Of a DNA stretch of 64,000 nucleotides, positions 16,815-25,002 are shown piece after piece. The notes under the pieces were generated by a model that was not told the origin of the DNA, ran no database searches, and saw nothing but the letters and a program-made list of their open reading frames with translations. The stretch lies in the NCBI GenBank assembly GCA_910583845.1, contig CAJUAB010000003.1:189228-253227 (forward strand), in the 5' to 3' direction. The position numbers and the translations under genes are program-made. The DNA comes from an uncultured Acetatifactor sp. (GTDB taxonomy: Bacteria > Bacillota > Clostridia > Lachnospirales > Lachnospiraceae). Numbering within the stretch: the stretch's first letter is position 1; each line of letters opens with the position of its first letter.

Positions 16815-18494
16815 TTAAGCCCTCTCTTGCGCATTCCTATACGCCCTCTCAATCGCCTCTCTGTAGGCGTCATAATTGTCCAGTATTTCCTGCTGTAGTT
16901 TCTGAGACTGTTCCTTCTGTACGGTCAGGGCGGCGGCGCGGTCGCGCACCTTTTCCAGCAGGGACAGGACCTCCTCCTGTTCCACGTTCACCTGGACAAT
17001 GTTGTTTCTCTGATCATACAGGAGCATGAATGCTCCGTTATACAGGGACAACTGATCATAAGCCCCGGCACTTTCCACACTGCTCAGGGCGCTTTCTATG
17101 GTAGTAAATAAAATCTCAAAGTTATCCCTTGACGCCTCCTCCACCGTGGAAGCGCTTAATATGTATCTCTTGTAGAATGAGCAGATATGGTAATAGCAGT
17201 CCGACAAGGTCTTTCCTTCAAACTCCGTTCCGCTTTCATAGTTTTCCACGAAAAAGGAGTATGCCTTCTGCACTCTCGTGGAAAAGCTGTATCCGCCGTC
17301 ATCCTCCGTATAATAGTTGAAATACATCATACCGATTTTATATTTCAGTTCGGCAACATCCGTACCGGAATCGTCAAAGGAATCCTTGTGGGCATTGTAC
17401 AGCGCGAGAAATTCATCGTTTTCCGCCTTGCTGAATCGCCCTTCGTCCTCGTAGGCCTGGAGCAGATACAGATAGGCCGATGTGCGTTCCGGATAGATCT
17501 CTATCGCCCTTTTGTAGCTGGCGACCTTGTCCTCCAGAGAAGATGCCGTGGAGGTGGATACCAGCACATCATAGTCGCTGTTATTGATGTAATCAGACAT
17601 TCTTCCGCAAACTATACCCGAGATCAGACAGAGAATCGCAAGAGTAAGCGAGGCGCTGAATATGCGGAGTTTTCTCTTCTGTTTTCTCTTATAGTCCTTG
17701 GTGATCAGTCCGGGATGCTCCAGATCGTACAAAATATCCTGACAGTTCTGGTATCTGTTTTCCGCCGCGGGTTCCACACATTTGTTGATGATCAGTTCGA
17801 TGCCCTCGGACAATTCCGGATTCCACATCCTCACCGGCGCGTATGCCTCCCCCGCTCTGGGATCGATTCCCGTGAGCAGATGATGCATCGTCATCCCCAA
17901 CGCAAAAATATCCGACCGGGCATCCGTCTGGCCGCTGTACTGTTCCGGCGGCGCATACCCCTTGGTGCCAAGCAGGGTGGTGTCTGCCAGCCCCTGCTCC
18001 TTATACTCTCTGGCTATTCCGAAATCAATAATCTTGATATTGCCTTCCGGCTTCAACATGACATTGGCCGGTTTCATATCCCGATAGATAATGGGAGGCT
18101 TCTGTCCATGCAGATAGATCAGCGCGTCACAGATCTGCTTTCCCCAGTCTATGACCAGTTCCTCCGGCTGCGCGCCGTACTCCGCCAATATCTTGTCCAG
18201 CGACAGGCCCTCAATATAATCCATCACGACGTAAATCGTCACATTGTTTTCTATAATATCCACGATGCGGGGCAGCGCCGGGTGATCCAGCTTTTTCATC
18301 ATATTGGCTTCCGCCAACAGACTCTTCACCACCACCTCGTCTTCTTTTCCCTTCCCCTTTTTCCGGATTTCCTTGACTGCCCACTGTTTGTTCAGATGCG
18401 TGTCTCTGGCCAGGTATACAACGGACATACCGCCCTTGCCGATCTCAGTCAATATCTCATATTTTCCACCAATAATCAAACCTGCCTCAGCCAT
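16815..18494 (-). CDS. Transmembrane Ser/Thr protein kinase (PknB/Hanks type)
   Basis: 559 aa. The cytoplasmic kinase domain (about 10-265) has all key elements: glycine loop GKGGMSVVY, VAIK-type lysine (AVKEI), alpha-C glutamate (LLAEANMM), catalytic loop YRDMKPANVML (about 137), DFG (about 156) and an activation segment ending YAPPEQY. One membrane segment (about 276-296) is followed by an about 260-residue extracytoplasmic helical region that looks TPR-like (SAYLYLLQAYEDEGRF). PASTA repeats are absent, so it is not the usual cell-wall kinase. The kinase-TM-helical layout matches that of EssB/YukC, the T7SSb pseudokinase component, but here the catalytic residues are intact. It lies 6 bp after the PP2C gene with a GGGAGTG ribosome binding site. 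Confidence 0.92.
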   Translation of the reverse strand: MAEAGLIIGGKYEILTEIGKGGMSVVYLARDTHLNKQWAVKEIRKKGKGKEDEVVVKSLLAEANMMKKLDHPALPRIVDIIENNVTIYVVMDYIEGLSLDKILAEYGAQPEELVIDWGKQICDALIYLHGQKPPIIYRDMKPANVMLKPEGNIKIIDFGIAREYKEQGLADTTLLGTKGYAPPEQYSGQTDARSDIFALGMTMHHLLTGIDPRAGEAYAPVRMWNPELSEGIELIINKCVEPAAENRYQNCQDILYDLEHPGLITKDYKRKQKRKLRIFSASLTLAILCLISGIVCGRMSDYINNSDYDVLVSTSTASSLEDKVASYKRAIEIYPERTSAYLYLLQAYEDEGRFSKAENDEFLALYNAHKDSFDDSGTDVAELKYKIGMMYFNYYTEDDGGYSFSTRVQKAYSFFVENYESGTEFEGKTLSDCYYHICSFYKRYILSASTVEEASRDNFEILFTTIESALSSVESAGAYDQLSLYNGAFMLLYDQRNNIVQVNVEQEEVLSLLEKVRDRAAALTVQKEQSQKLQQEILDNYDAYREAIERAYRNAQERA

Positions 18495-18500
18495 GTGTGA

Positions 18501-19268
18501 TCACTCCCAGTCAGCTCTGATCAGTATTACGGATATATTGTCCTTTTCCTGTCTTTCCTTCGCAAGCTCTATCAGACGCCTTGCATTTGTGTGCATGGCC
18601 TCCCTGCTCACACTCCTGGCGGGATTGAAAGCGTCAAAGATCTCCCGCTTTGCCACCTCATTCCGAAACCCGTCAGAACAGAGCATATAAACGCCTTTTT
18701 CCGTACGCCCCACCAGCACGTCCGGCTTCAGCAGATCGGATGCACCCACACATTGGAGAAGCATATTTCTGCGCTTATCCGTTCTGGCCTGTTCCGCCGT
18801 CATGTCTCCCCGCTCTATCTCCTGGGCCACAAAAGTCTGGTCAGCCGTTATCTGCCGGATACCTTTTCCGATCTGATAGGCCCTGGTATCTCCCACGTGT
18901 ACAATCACATATTGTTCGCCCACGAACAGCATACCTGTAAAGGTCGTACCCAAAGAAATTCCCCTGGCCTGTCCGTACTCCAGAATCCTGGCATTCAGCT
19001 CTTTCAGCATCAGGGACCACCTGGCTCCGATCACCCGCATGTCGGGATTCTCCAGCTCGTATGCCAGTTCCTCTCCAAACCACTGCAAAAAGGCCCGGAT
19101 TACCGTGGCGCTCGCAAGTTCTCCTTTTTCCAGTCCACCCATCCCATCACAGACCACGGCCATGAGCACCTCTCCCCCGGAGTATTTCCCATGTCTGACA
19201 ACGATGCTGTCCTGATTGGTTTCCTTTATTATTCCGACATCCGTATCTGCCGTAACAGTAAAATGCAC
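18501..19268 (-). CDS. PP2C-family Ser/Thr phosphatase
   Basis: 255 aa, the standard length for a bacterial PPM/PP2C phosphatase (PrpC/Stp type). Metal-binding and family motifs are in order: TDVGIIKETNQDS, VVCDGMGGLEKGE, VHVGDTRAYQI, LCSDGF and a final KDNISVILIR. It is predicted to be cytosolic and to reverse phosphorylation by the adjacent kinase. The start is a GTG at 19268, 17 bp after the stop of the FHA/DUF6382-like gene, with GGGGACGGTGA upstream. Kinase-phosphatase adjacency with FHA readers on both sides indicates a self-contained phospho-signalling circuit. Confidence 0.93.
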   Translation of the reverse strand: MHFTVTADTDVGIIKETNQDSIVVRHGKYSGGEVLMAVVCDGMGGLEKGELASATVIRAFLQWFGEELAYELENPDMRVIGARWSLMLKELNARILEYGQARGISLGTTFTGMLFVGEQYVIVHVGDTRAYQIGKGIRQITADQTFVAQEIERGDMTAEQARTDKRRNMLLQCVGASDLLKPDVLVGRTEKGVYMLCSDGFRNEVAKREIFDAFNPARSVSREAMHTNARRLIELAKERQEKDNISVILIRADWE

Positions 19269-19285
19269 GTTTTCACCGTCCCCTG

Positions 19286-20491
19286 CTATATCCTGAACTC
19301 AAACTCCTCATCAGCCAGCTTCAGATGATCACCGTCAAATATTTCCATCTCCTGTTGTGCCGGGATTGGCCTGCCATTTATAAATGTCCTGTTGGTGGAC
19401 TTCAGATCCATGATAAAATATCTGTCGCCCCGGGTGACAATATCCGCATGGGTCCTGCTGACCTTTTCGTTATCCCGCACGATATAATCCGAAGAATTTT
19501 TTCCCTTTCCGATCCGGAAAACAGGCCCGGTAATCCAGATGACCTCGTCTGTACGCAGTCTGCGCAGCGACGCGGATCTTTGGGGCTGCTCCTGTAGCAG
19601 GCCCGTGGCCTCCTCATCCTCCAGAAGACCCGTGGCTTCCTCGTCCTCCAGAAGGCCTGTGGCCTCCTCGTCCTCCAGAAGACCCGTGGCTTCCTCATCC
19701 TCCAGAAGCCCTGTGGCTTCCTCATCCTCCAGCACTCTTGTGGACTCCTCATTGTCCAGCAGGCCTGTGGACTCCTCATCCTCCCGCGACCCTGCGGATC
19801 TCTCACGGTCCGGCCGCCCTGCGTTCTCTCCACGGTCCCGTGGACCTGCTGCCCCGCTCCGGCCCCCACTACGGTTCTGACCATCGGCCGGCTGATCCGG
19901 CGCAGGGCTGCTTTTCCGCGTATCATGCCTTTTTATAGTGCTGACAACACTTTTGTCCTCGCTCTTTATAAATCTCTCAATCCTGTCCCCGTCATAGGTA
20001 TTCAGGCTCTTGATAAAATACACAAATCGGGATATATAATCCATATCGTCTTCCTGGGCAGAAGTCACGGAATAAATGACGGACTCCATAAAGGCAAATA
20101 TATCCGCCCCCTCCCCTGCCTGTTCCAGCGGAAGATAGATAAACAGTACCTCCTTTGTGGTTTCATTTATAAATACATACCGGACATCCAGAATTAAATG
20201 ACCGGCCGCCAGGGAATTGGCTTTCAGTTTTTGAAAGATGACCACAATCTGCTCCATGATAAACAGAAAATCATACTTGTTCACCGGCTTTTTCAGTCTC
20301 TCCGCCAGGCTGATTCCAACCGGACCCGAATACTGTATGGCATTCCTGCCCAGACGTTTTGGCCTCAGCAATCCTCTGATATTTTTGTCCGAAAACAGGG
20401 TGAATTGTCCTTCATCCAGCTTTTCCTTCAGCGCAAGCCTTGCCTTCACGATCAGCTGATATCCCCGGGTCTTAACCTTATACTTTGCCAT
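19286..20491 (-). CDS. DUF6382-like/FHA protein with acidic threonine repeats
   Basis: About 401 aa. The N-terminal about 180 residues resemble the DUF6382 domain often found before FHA domains in Firmicutes. A Pro/Arg/Asp-rich linker follows, then seven tandem 9-residue units of type LLEDEEATG (two variants carry EEST). The C-terminal FHA domain has VFRIGKGKNSSDYIV, KVSRTHADIV, MDLKSTNRTFING and HLKLADEEFEF. Each repeat has a single Thr in a strongly acidic setting, like the phospho-acceptor tails of GarA-type FHA proteins, so it may be both substrate and reader. ATG 20491 is preferred, with AAAGGGATG eight bases upstream; the in-frame ATG 20503 abuts that motif. No membrane segment is seen. 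Confidence 0.87.
   Translation of the reverse strand: MAKYKVKTRGYQLIVKARLALKEKLDEGQFTLFSDKNIRGLLRPKRLGRNAIQYSGPVGISLAERLKKPVNKYDFLFIMEQIVVIFQKLKANSLAAGHLILDVRYVFINETTKEVLFIYLPLEQAGEGADIFAFMESVIYSVTSAQEDDMDYISRFVYFIKSLNTYDGDRIERFIKSEDKSVVSTIKRHDTRKSSPAPDQPADGQNRSGGRSGAAGPRDRGENAGRPDRERSAGSREDEESTGLLDNEESTRVLEDEEATGLLEDEEATGLLEDEEATGLLEDEEATGLLEDEEATGLLQEQPQRSASLRRLRTDEVIWITGPVFRIGKGKNSSDYIVRDNEKVSRTHADIVTRGDRYFIMDLKSTNRTFINGRPIPAQQEMEIFDGDHLKLADEEFEFRI
19603..19790 (-). repeat. 27-bp tandem coding repeats (LLEDEEATG units)
   Basis: Seven consecutive 27-bp units, five almost identical, encode the acidic Thr-containing repeat of the DUF6382-like/FHA protein. The near identity of the DNA suggests recent expansion and likely copy-number variation between strains. 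Confidence 0.88.
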
Positions 20492-20524
20492 ATTGCCAAT
20501 CATCCCTTTATACTATCCTGGAGT

Positions 20525-20770
20525 TCATTTCAACAGTTCGTCATAGGTGGTGTTGAGTTCGTCCCTGATCGCCCTCAGCTGTTCTACCTGCACATGCTGT
20601 ATTCCCCGCTCTATTTTCACAAGACATTCCCTTGTAATGGGGATTCCCTGCAAATCCAGGAGGCGGACCAGCTCGGTCTGTCCGATTCCCTTGGAAACTC
20701 TTATTTCCCTGATATTCTTCCCTATATTCCCTCTGCAATCCTGCTTAATCTTTTGTTCCAACAGTTCCAC
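20525..20770 (-). CDS. XRE-family helix-turn-helix regulator
   Basis: 81 aa. A Cro/cI-type helix-turn-helix spans about residues 17-72: IGKNIREIRVSKGIGQTELVRLLDLQG, then ITRECLVKIERG and a helix ending ELNTTYDELL. It is essentially only the DNA-binding domain. The frame opens with GTG 20770. TTG 20761, with AAAGAGGTGG upstream, is a plausible start and removes three residues. It is first in the operon, directly behind a promoter with a perfect palindrome, so autoregulation of the whole secretion operon is likely. Confidence 0.85.
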   Translation of the reverse strand: MELLEQKIKQDCRGNIGKNIREIRVSKGIGQTELVRLLDLQGIPITRECLVKIERGIQHVQVEQLRAIRDELNTTYDELLK

Positions 20771-20825
20771 CTCTTTTAGAGATATTTTATTACATTTTTG
20801 AGAGCCATGGGACTCATTCCAGTCC

Positions 20826-20855
20826 TATTTACTTACAATAATATTGTACTGTGAA
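20826..20855 (-). promoter_or_regulatory. Promoter with palindromic operator for the secretion operon
   Basis: On the minus strand, TTCACA (20850-20855) and TAAATA (20826-20831) are separated by 18 bp. The spacer contains the perfect 15-bp palindrome TACAATAATATTGTA (20834-20848), a good size for an XRE dimer. This would allow the first gene product to repress by covering the promoter core. Confidence 0.6.
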
Positions 20856-20896
20856 TAATGGAATCCCCTTCATATACTCTAAAATACCGTTATACG

Positions 20897-20927
20897 AAAA
20901 ATACCTCCGGGATTTTCATCCCGGAGG
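20897..20927 (-). terminator. Rho-independent terminator after the oxidoreductase gene
   Basis: Stem CCTCCGGGA / TCCCGGAGG around a TTTTCA loop (20904-20927) is followed on the minus strand by TATTTTTCG. It isolates the Gfo/Idh/MocA gene from the secretion operon promoter. Confidence 0.85.
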
Positions 20928-20938
20928 CACTGCTCCTG

Positions 20939-22240
20939 TCATTCCACCATATTCCTGATGCTTCCGTTCTCGTTTACAAACTCCTCCAGCAGAATCCTTT
21001 TGCCGCCGGAGCGCCGGGACTGCTCCGCGGCCAGAGCCATATAATGGCTTTCCAGAGACTGTCTCAGGGATGTCAGGGCCGCCCTGCCCTGGTCTCTCGC
21101 TTCAAACATATCGTGGAGCATGCAAAAGTCTCCGCCGCTGTGCCCGGAAGCCGTCTCCGCCGCGTTGATCCGCAGAGTCTCCTCCTCTCCGCCGAATCTG
21201 TGAAGCACCAGTTCTTCCTCTTCCAGGTTTCCGGTGATATCTCCCCTTGTCCCCATAATATGGATGGATCTGTAATTATTGCGGTTCAGTCCGCACATAT
21301 GGAATCCTACGGTCACACCGTTTTCCATCTCCAGCGTAATGGACTGATTGTCCACCACGTCATTGTCACAGCGAAACACGCATCTGCCGTAGGGGCTGGT
21401 CTGCAAAACGTCCAGAAGTCCCTCTCTGGTGGGCTTCACCATGACCGCGTTCTGCAGCCAGCCGGCCCCCTTCGCGTCATAGCCTGTCACCTTGTCGGTC
21501 ACATAGATTTTCTCTGCGTCATATGGGCAATCCTCTTTTACGGGACATCCCTCCAGGCAGTAGCGGGGCGCCCCCTGCGGCACGTTTTCCTCCCGGAAAT
21601 AAGAGCGGCTTCCCATGGAGGAGATCCGCTGGCAGCGGCTTCCCGTAAGCCAGACCAGCAGATCCATGTCGTGGCAGCATTTCTGTAAGATCATGGGGCT
21701 GGTCTCACTGCTGTTTCTCCAGTTGCCCCGCACAAAGCTGTGCGCCTGATGCCAATAGCCTACATTTTCGCTGGCCTGTATGGAGATAATCCGCCCGACC
21801 GCGCCCTCCTCCAGAAGTTTTTTCAGCTTCTGATAAAAGGGGGCATACCGCAGCACATGGCAGACTGTCACGCTTCTTCCCAGCTCTTCGGCCTTCTGCA
21901 GCAGCCGCCGGCACTCCGCCACATCGTCAGACACCGGCTTCTCCAGCAGCAGATCATATCCCTTCTCCAGGGCCAGGCATGCGTGCCGCACATGATCCTT
22001 GTCCTGGGTGCAGATAAAAGCCATATCCGCCAGTCTGGGCCGCGCGAACATTTCCTCCACCGAGGAGAAACAATGTTCCTCAGAGAGCGCGTACTCCCGC
22101 TGTATCTCCCGGAGTCTCTCCGGAATCTTTTCCGCCGCTGCCACCAGCTTCATCTCGTCCGGAAACTGTTTGGAATAAGGCGCGTAGGTCAGCCTTCCCC
22201 TGCCTCCTGCTCCGGCAATCACTACTGTTGTCACTTTCAT
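20939..22240 (-). CDS. Gfo/Idh/MocA-family NAD(P)-dependent oxidoreductase
   Basis: 433 aa. The N-terminal Rossmann domain has VVIAGAGGRGR as dinucleotide loop and the family lysine in LLLEKPVSDD (about residue 100). The C-terminal alpha/beta domain carries CHDMDLLVWLTGS, where the His-x-x-Asp pair is the usual catalytic/substrate site. A Cys-rich insertion around residues 225-245 (YCLEGCPVKEDCPYDAE) suggests metal binding. The family oxidises or reduces sugar, inositol or uronate derivatives; the substrate cannot be told here. ATG 22240 has AGGAGG. It lies 53 bp after rdrB, with a small hairpin repeat in the leader, and ends in its own terminator. Confidence 0.88.
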   Translation of the reverse strand: MKVTTVVIAGAGGRGRLTYAPYSKQFPDEMKLVAAAEKIPERLREIQREYALSEEHCFSSVEEMFARPRLADMAFICTQDKDHVRHACLALEKGYDLLLEKPVSDDVAECRRLLQKAEELGRSVTVCHVLRYAPFYQKLKKLLEEGAVGRIISIQASENVGYWHQAHSFVRGNWRNSSETSPMILQKCCHDMDLLVWLTGSRCQRISSMGSRSYFREENVPQGAPRYCLEGCPVKEDCPYDAEKIYVTDKVTGYDAKGAGWLQNAVMVKPTREGLLDVLQTSPYGRCVFRCDNDVVDNQSITLEMENGVTVGFHMCGLNRNNYRSIHIMGTRGDITGNLEEEELVLHRFGGEEETLRINAAETASGHSGGDFCMLHDMFEARDQGRAALTSLRQSLESHYMALAAEQSRRSGGKRILLEEFVNENGSIRNMVE

Positions 22241-22258
22241 CGTTTTTCCTCCTGTTAT

Positions 22259-22277
22259 AATCGCTGCGCGATGGCTC
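22259..22277 (-). repeat. Short dispersed leader repeat, copy 1
   Basis: The minus strand reads GAGCCATCGCGCAGCGATT just upstream of the oxidoreductase ribosome binding site. The same 19 bases occur at 37341-37359 in the leader of an AraC gene, in the same orientation relative to translation. The core ATCGC-GCA-GCGAT can form a small hairpin. Confidence 0.7.
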
Positions 22278-22293
22278 CATAGAGTTAAGTCCC

Positions 22294-25002
22294 TTACATA
22301 CTCTGAATGAGTTCGTCCAGATTTTTCAGCAGCTGCGCATCCGGTTCCTGATGATGGATGAAGGAGCTGTTCATTCCGTTTTTCCTGATTCTGTCGATCC
22401 AGAGCAAAGCCGCTTCCCTGCTGATCTTCTGTTCCAACATACCGTAGTAAATATACGCAAGTTCATTTGACACATTGGTGTTGAAGACCGCGGGATCGTC
22501 AGAATTAATACAGACAATCAAATTCTGCCGGTCATTTATACGGTCCAGCTGGTACAGCTGATTCTCTTCCATTCTGTCCAAATCCGCAATCGCCATATTG
22601 GAGGACGGATTCACTTCAATTACAATTCCCATCCTTCCAAGTTTTTCCTTCAACATTTTCTGGACTTCCTCTACAATCAGTACATCCTGTTCGGTGACCT
22701 CATAATGAATGGGCTGTTCCATTTCTTTTACAAACCTTTTACAATGTCTGGCCGCTGTGAGCAGTCGGGCGTCCCAGAGAATCTTCTCTCCGCGAAACAG
22801 CTTGTCGCACAGACCCTCTTTTACTTTTCGGGTATAAGCTTCATCTTTAAGCCGACATTTGTAATCCGTAAACAGTCTGTGATATCCCGCCAGCAGAGTT
22901 TCTATCCCAATCCCCTCCTGCTCCTCTTCGTCTCCGGTTCCGCCGTATATTCTTCCCGCCAACCCGCAAATCCGCTTCTCGATATACGCCAGAATGGTGG
23001 CCTGAAAATGACCATAATTTCCGCTCAGCATATCGTATGCCCAAAGGTAATTCTCCAGCGCCTCAATACGCGGTATAATAATCACCGGATTCTGGTTTTT
23101 CCACTTTCTGGGTTCCATTCCCAAAGCAATTCCGTGGCCAATTCTGTCCCCTGCGTGGAACTTCAGATATTCCACCGCTTCATCTATTCTGCGCAGCCCT
23201 GACAGAATATGCCGGAAATCCTCCCCCGCATGAAAAGTAAATCCCAGACTTTGCATATAGTCGCCTGCTCTGCTCTTTCTTCCGATCCGTTCAACGCTGC
23301 TGTCCCGCGCGTTTTCATAGATGGGCGCGAACACCCAGACCGGTGTGGAATTTTCCAGGCTCGCGGCGTCGATTCCCACCAGATACCTGCTCAGTTCCAC
23401 AAATTCCGTCCTTAGACGCGTAAATGCCCCAATCTGCCCTTCATATTCCTCCTGCCGTTTGCCAAACAGGAGATAGGTACAGTCATCTTTTCCATTCTGA
23501 ACGCATTTTTCCGGGACAGAATCATCCGGTCTTTTCAGAAAGTGTATCACCAGCCCCACCTGGGGAAGACGCCGGTATGGAATATATTCCTCTCCTTCCT
23601 GCACACAGTAATCCTCTGTCAAAATTTTCCGGTAGGCTTTCAGGAAATCCAGTACCTCCTGTCTGAATCGCTTTTCCGATAAGGGCATGGACGAGCGAAA
23701 CTCAATTTTGTGTAAATCCTGATTCTGTAACTGCTCCCGAATGGCCTTCTCCCAGAAATCATGGATATTCGCATGGTTCAATGCCGAATTTACACTGTAA
23801 TGGGCCTGCTGAAAATAATCCAGCCCCTTGATGGTCTTCTGCTGTACGCTGATATGGAACAGATAATTCCTGAACCGCAAATACTGCATGATACTTTTCT
23901 GTCTTCTCTTCTTTTTTCCCTCTCCGGCCTCCTGTTCCTCACCGTCCAGCATGTCCTGCAAGGCATAATATAAAAATACATTTTCATCCAAAGTGTGCAG
24001 ATCCTGTCCGAATATCCGCATGCACAGCCTGTCCTGAAAGGACTCCGGAGGCAGATATTTTTCCAGGACCTCCCACTTTGCAAAGTAAAAGTCCGTGATC
24101 TCCTTCTCTGTCTGATTCTGAAATTTTTCCCTAAAATAATCATCCAATTCCTGCCCGTGGGCGAAATCCTCCATAAAGCTCTCCAGTTCCGCCACTTCTT
24201 TTCCCTGTATTTCCAACGCCAGACAGGCTCTGGCGATTCCGCAGGCCAAAATATAAAAAATGATTTTTCTGTTTTGTTCCTTTGTGCCGTTCACAAACTC
24301 CCTGCCCCAGAAAGACTTCGCCCTCTCTGTCGTCAACGGCTCCATCAGAGAATCCCATATGCTGGAAAAGGTCCTGGATACCCCCTTATGTAAATGATTT
24401 TCGGCAACGCCCGCCTCCAGGACTCCGGACAGCTGTCGGTCGGCCACTTCAATGTTCCCGTAAAAGTAGTCCAGACATCCTGCATCCTGTCTTTTCTGAT
24501 TCTCAATCATATAAAGTATTGCAATGACATCCATGGGGACATGACAGTTTAAGCTGTGGAACAGTGCTACCTTATTGTTGCCCGCAAATCCGCCAAAAAG
24601 TTCTTCATCCCCTTCATTCCTCCAGTATTTGAAAACAATCCTTCCATCCCGGTGAGAAATCAGAGTGGAAGCCATTTTCCGCATGATGTGCAGATAAAGC
24701 TGCTGTCCGTCCTCATATTTTTCCGCGGAACAGAGAAAGCACTTTTCAAGGTACAGGTAAATCTCATCATAGGAATAGATATTGTAATTCCGGCGAATGT
24801 ACTCCACTAACTGCGCTTTCAGACAGCTTCGTATCTGCTTCGCCTGCTCTTTCAGACAGCTTCGTGTCTGCTTCGCCTGCTCTTTCTCTTCGCTGTTGAC
24901 CTCCCGGATATATTCCGAGATGAGGTCCCGCCGGAATACATCCATCGAAGCAAAGGGATAACACAGGACACCCAGGAAACGGTTGATGGAATCATTGATC
25001 AT
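22294..25002 (-). CDS. rdrB: RdrB-like adenosine deaminase of a RADAR defence module
   Basis: 902 aa, much longer than housekeeping adenosine deaminase (about 340) but normal for RdrB. The split deaminase active site is recognisable: zinc motif HLHKG (about 202), FHAGED (about 590), HGIALG (about 622) and SDDPAVF (about 833). Long insertions separate these motifs. In characterised RADAR systems RdrB forms large shells and, with RdrA, deaminates adenosine (ATP/dATP or RNA adenosine) during phage infection. The start ATG overlaps the rdrA stop as ATGA, so translation is coupled. The N-terminus carries a tandem 33-bp duplication (EQAKQ-RSCLK twice). Identification rests on motifs plus partner; alignment to known RdrB would confirm. 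Confidence 0.86.
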   Translation of the reverse strand: MINDSINRFLGVLCYPFASMDVFRRDLISEYIREVNSEEKEQAKQTRSCLKEQAKQIRSCLKAQLVEYIRRNYNIYSYDEIYLYLEKCFLCSAEKYEDGQQLYLHIMRKMASTLISHRDGRIVFKYWRNEGDEELFGGFAGNNKVALFHSLNCHVPMDVIAILYMIENQKRQDAGCLDYFYGNIEVADRQLSGVLEAGVAENHLHKGVSRTFSSIWDSLMEPLTTERAKSFWGREFVNGTKEQNRKIIFYILACGIARACLALEIQGKEVAELESFMEDFAHGQELDDYFREKFQNQTEKEITDFYFAKWEVLEKYLPPESFQDRLCMRIFGQDLHTLDENVFLYYALQDMLDGEEQEAGEGKKKRRQKSIMQYLRFRNYLFHISVQQKTIKGLDYFQQAHYSVNSALNHANIHDFWEKAIREQLQNQDLHKIEFRSSMPLSEKRFRQEVLDFLKAYRKILTEDYCVQEGEEYIPYRRLPQVGLVIHFLKRPDDSVPEKCVQNGKDDCTYLLFGKRQEEYEGQIGAFTRLRTEFVELSRYLVGIDAASLENSTPVWVFAPIYENARDSSVERIGRKSRAGDYMQSLGFTFHAGEDFRHILSGLRRIDEAVEYLKFHAGDRIGHGIALGMEPRKWKNQNPVIIIPRIEALENYLWAYDMLSGNYGHFQATILAYIEKRICGLAGRIYGGTGDEEEQEGIGIETLLAGYHRLFTDYKCRLKDEAYTRKVKEGLCDKLFRGEKILWDARLLTAARHCKRFVKEMEQPIHYEVTEQDVLIVEEVQKMLKEKLGRMGIVIEVNPSSNMAIADLDRMEENQLYQLDRINDRQNLIVCINSDDPAVFNTNVSNELAYIYYGMLEQKISREAALLWIDRIRKNGMNSSFIHHQEPDAQLLKNLDELIQSM
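24825..24892 (-). repeat. 33-bp tandem duplication in rdrB
   Basis: Two adjacent 33-bp units, nearly identical, encode EQAKQTRSCLK and EQAKQIRSCLK near residues 40-61 of the deaminase. The frame is kept. Confidence 0.88.

Noticed and set aside
20939..22240. Gfo/Idh/MocA oxidoreductase as a third component of the RADAR module
   Set aside because: It has its own ribosome binding site, leader repeat and terminator. The family is metabolic and not a known RADAR accessory. Proximity alone is insufficient.
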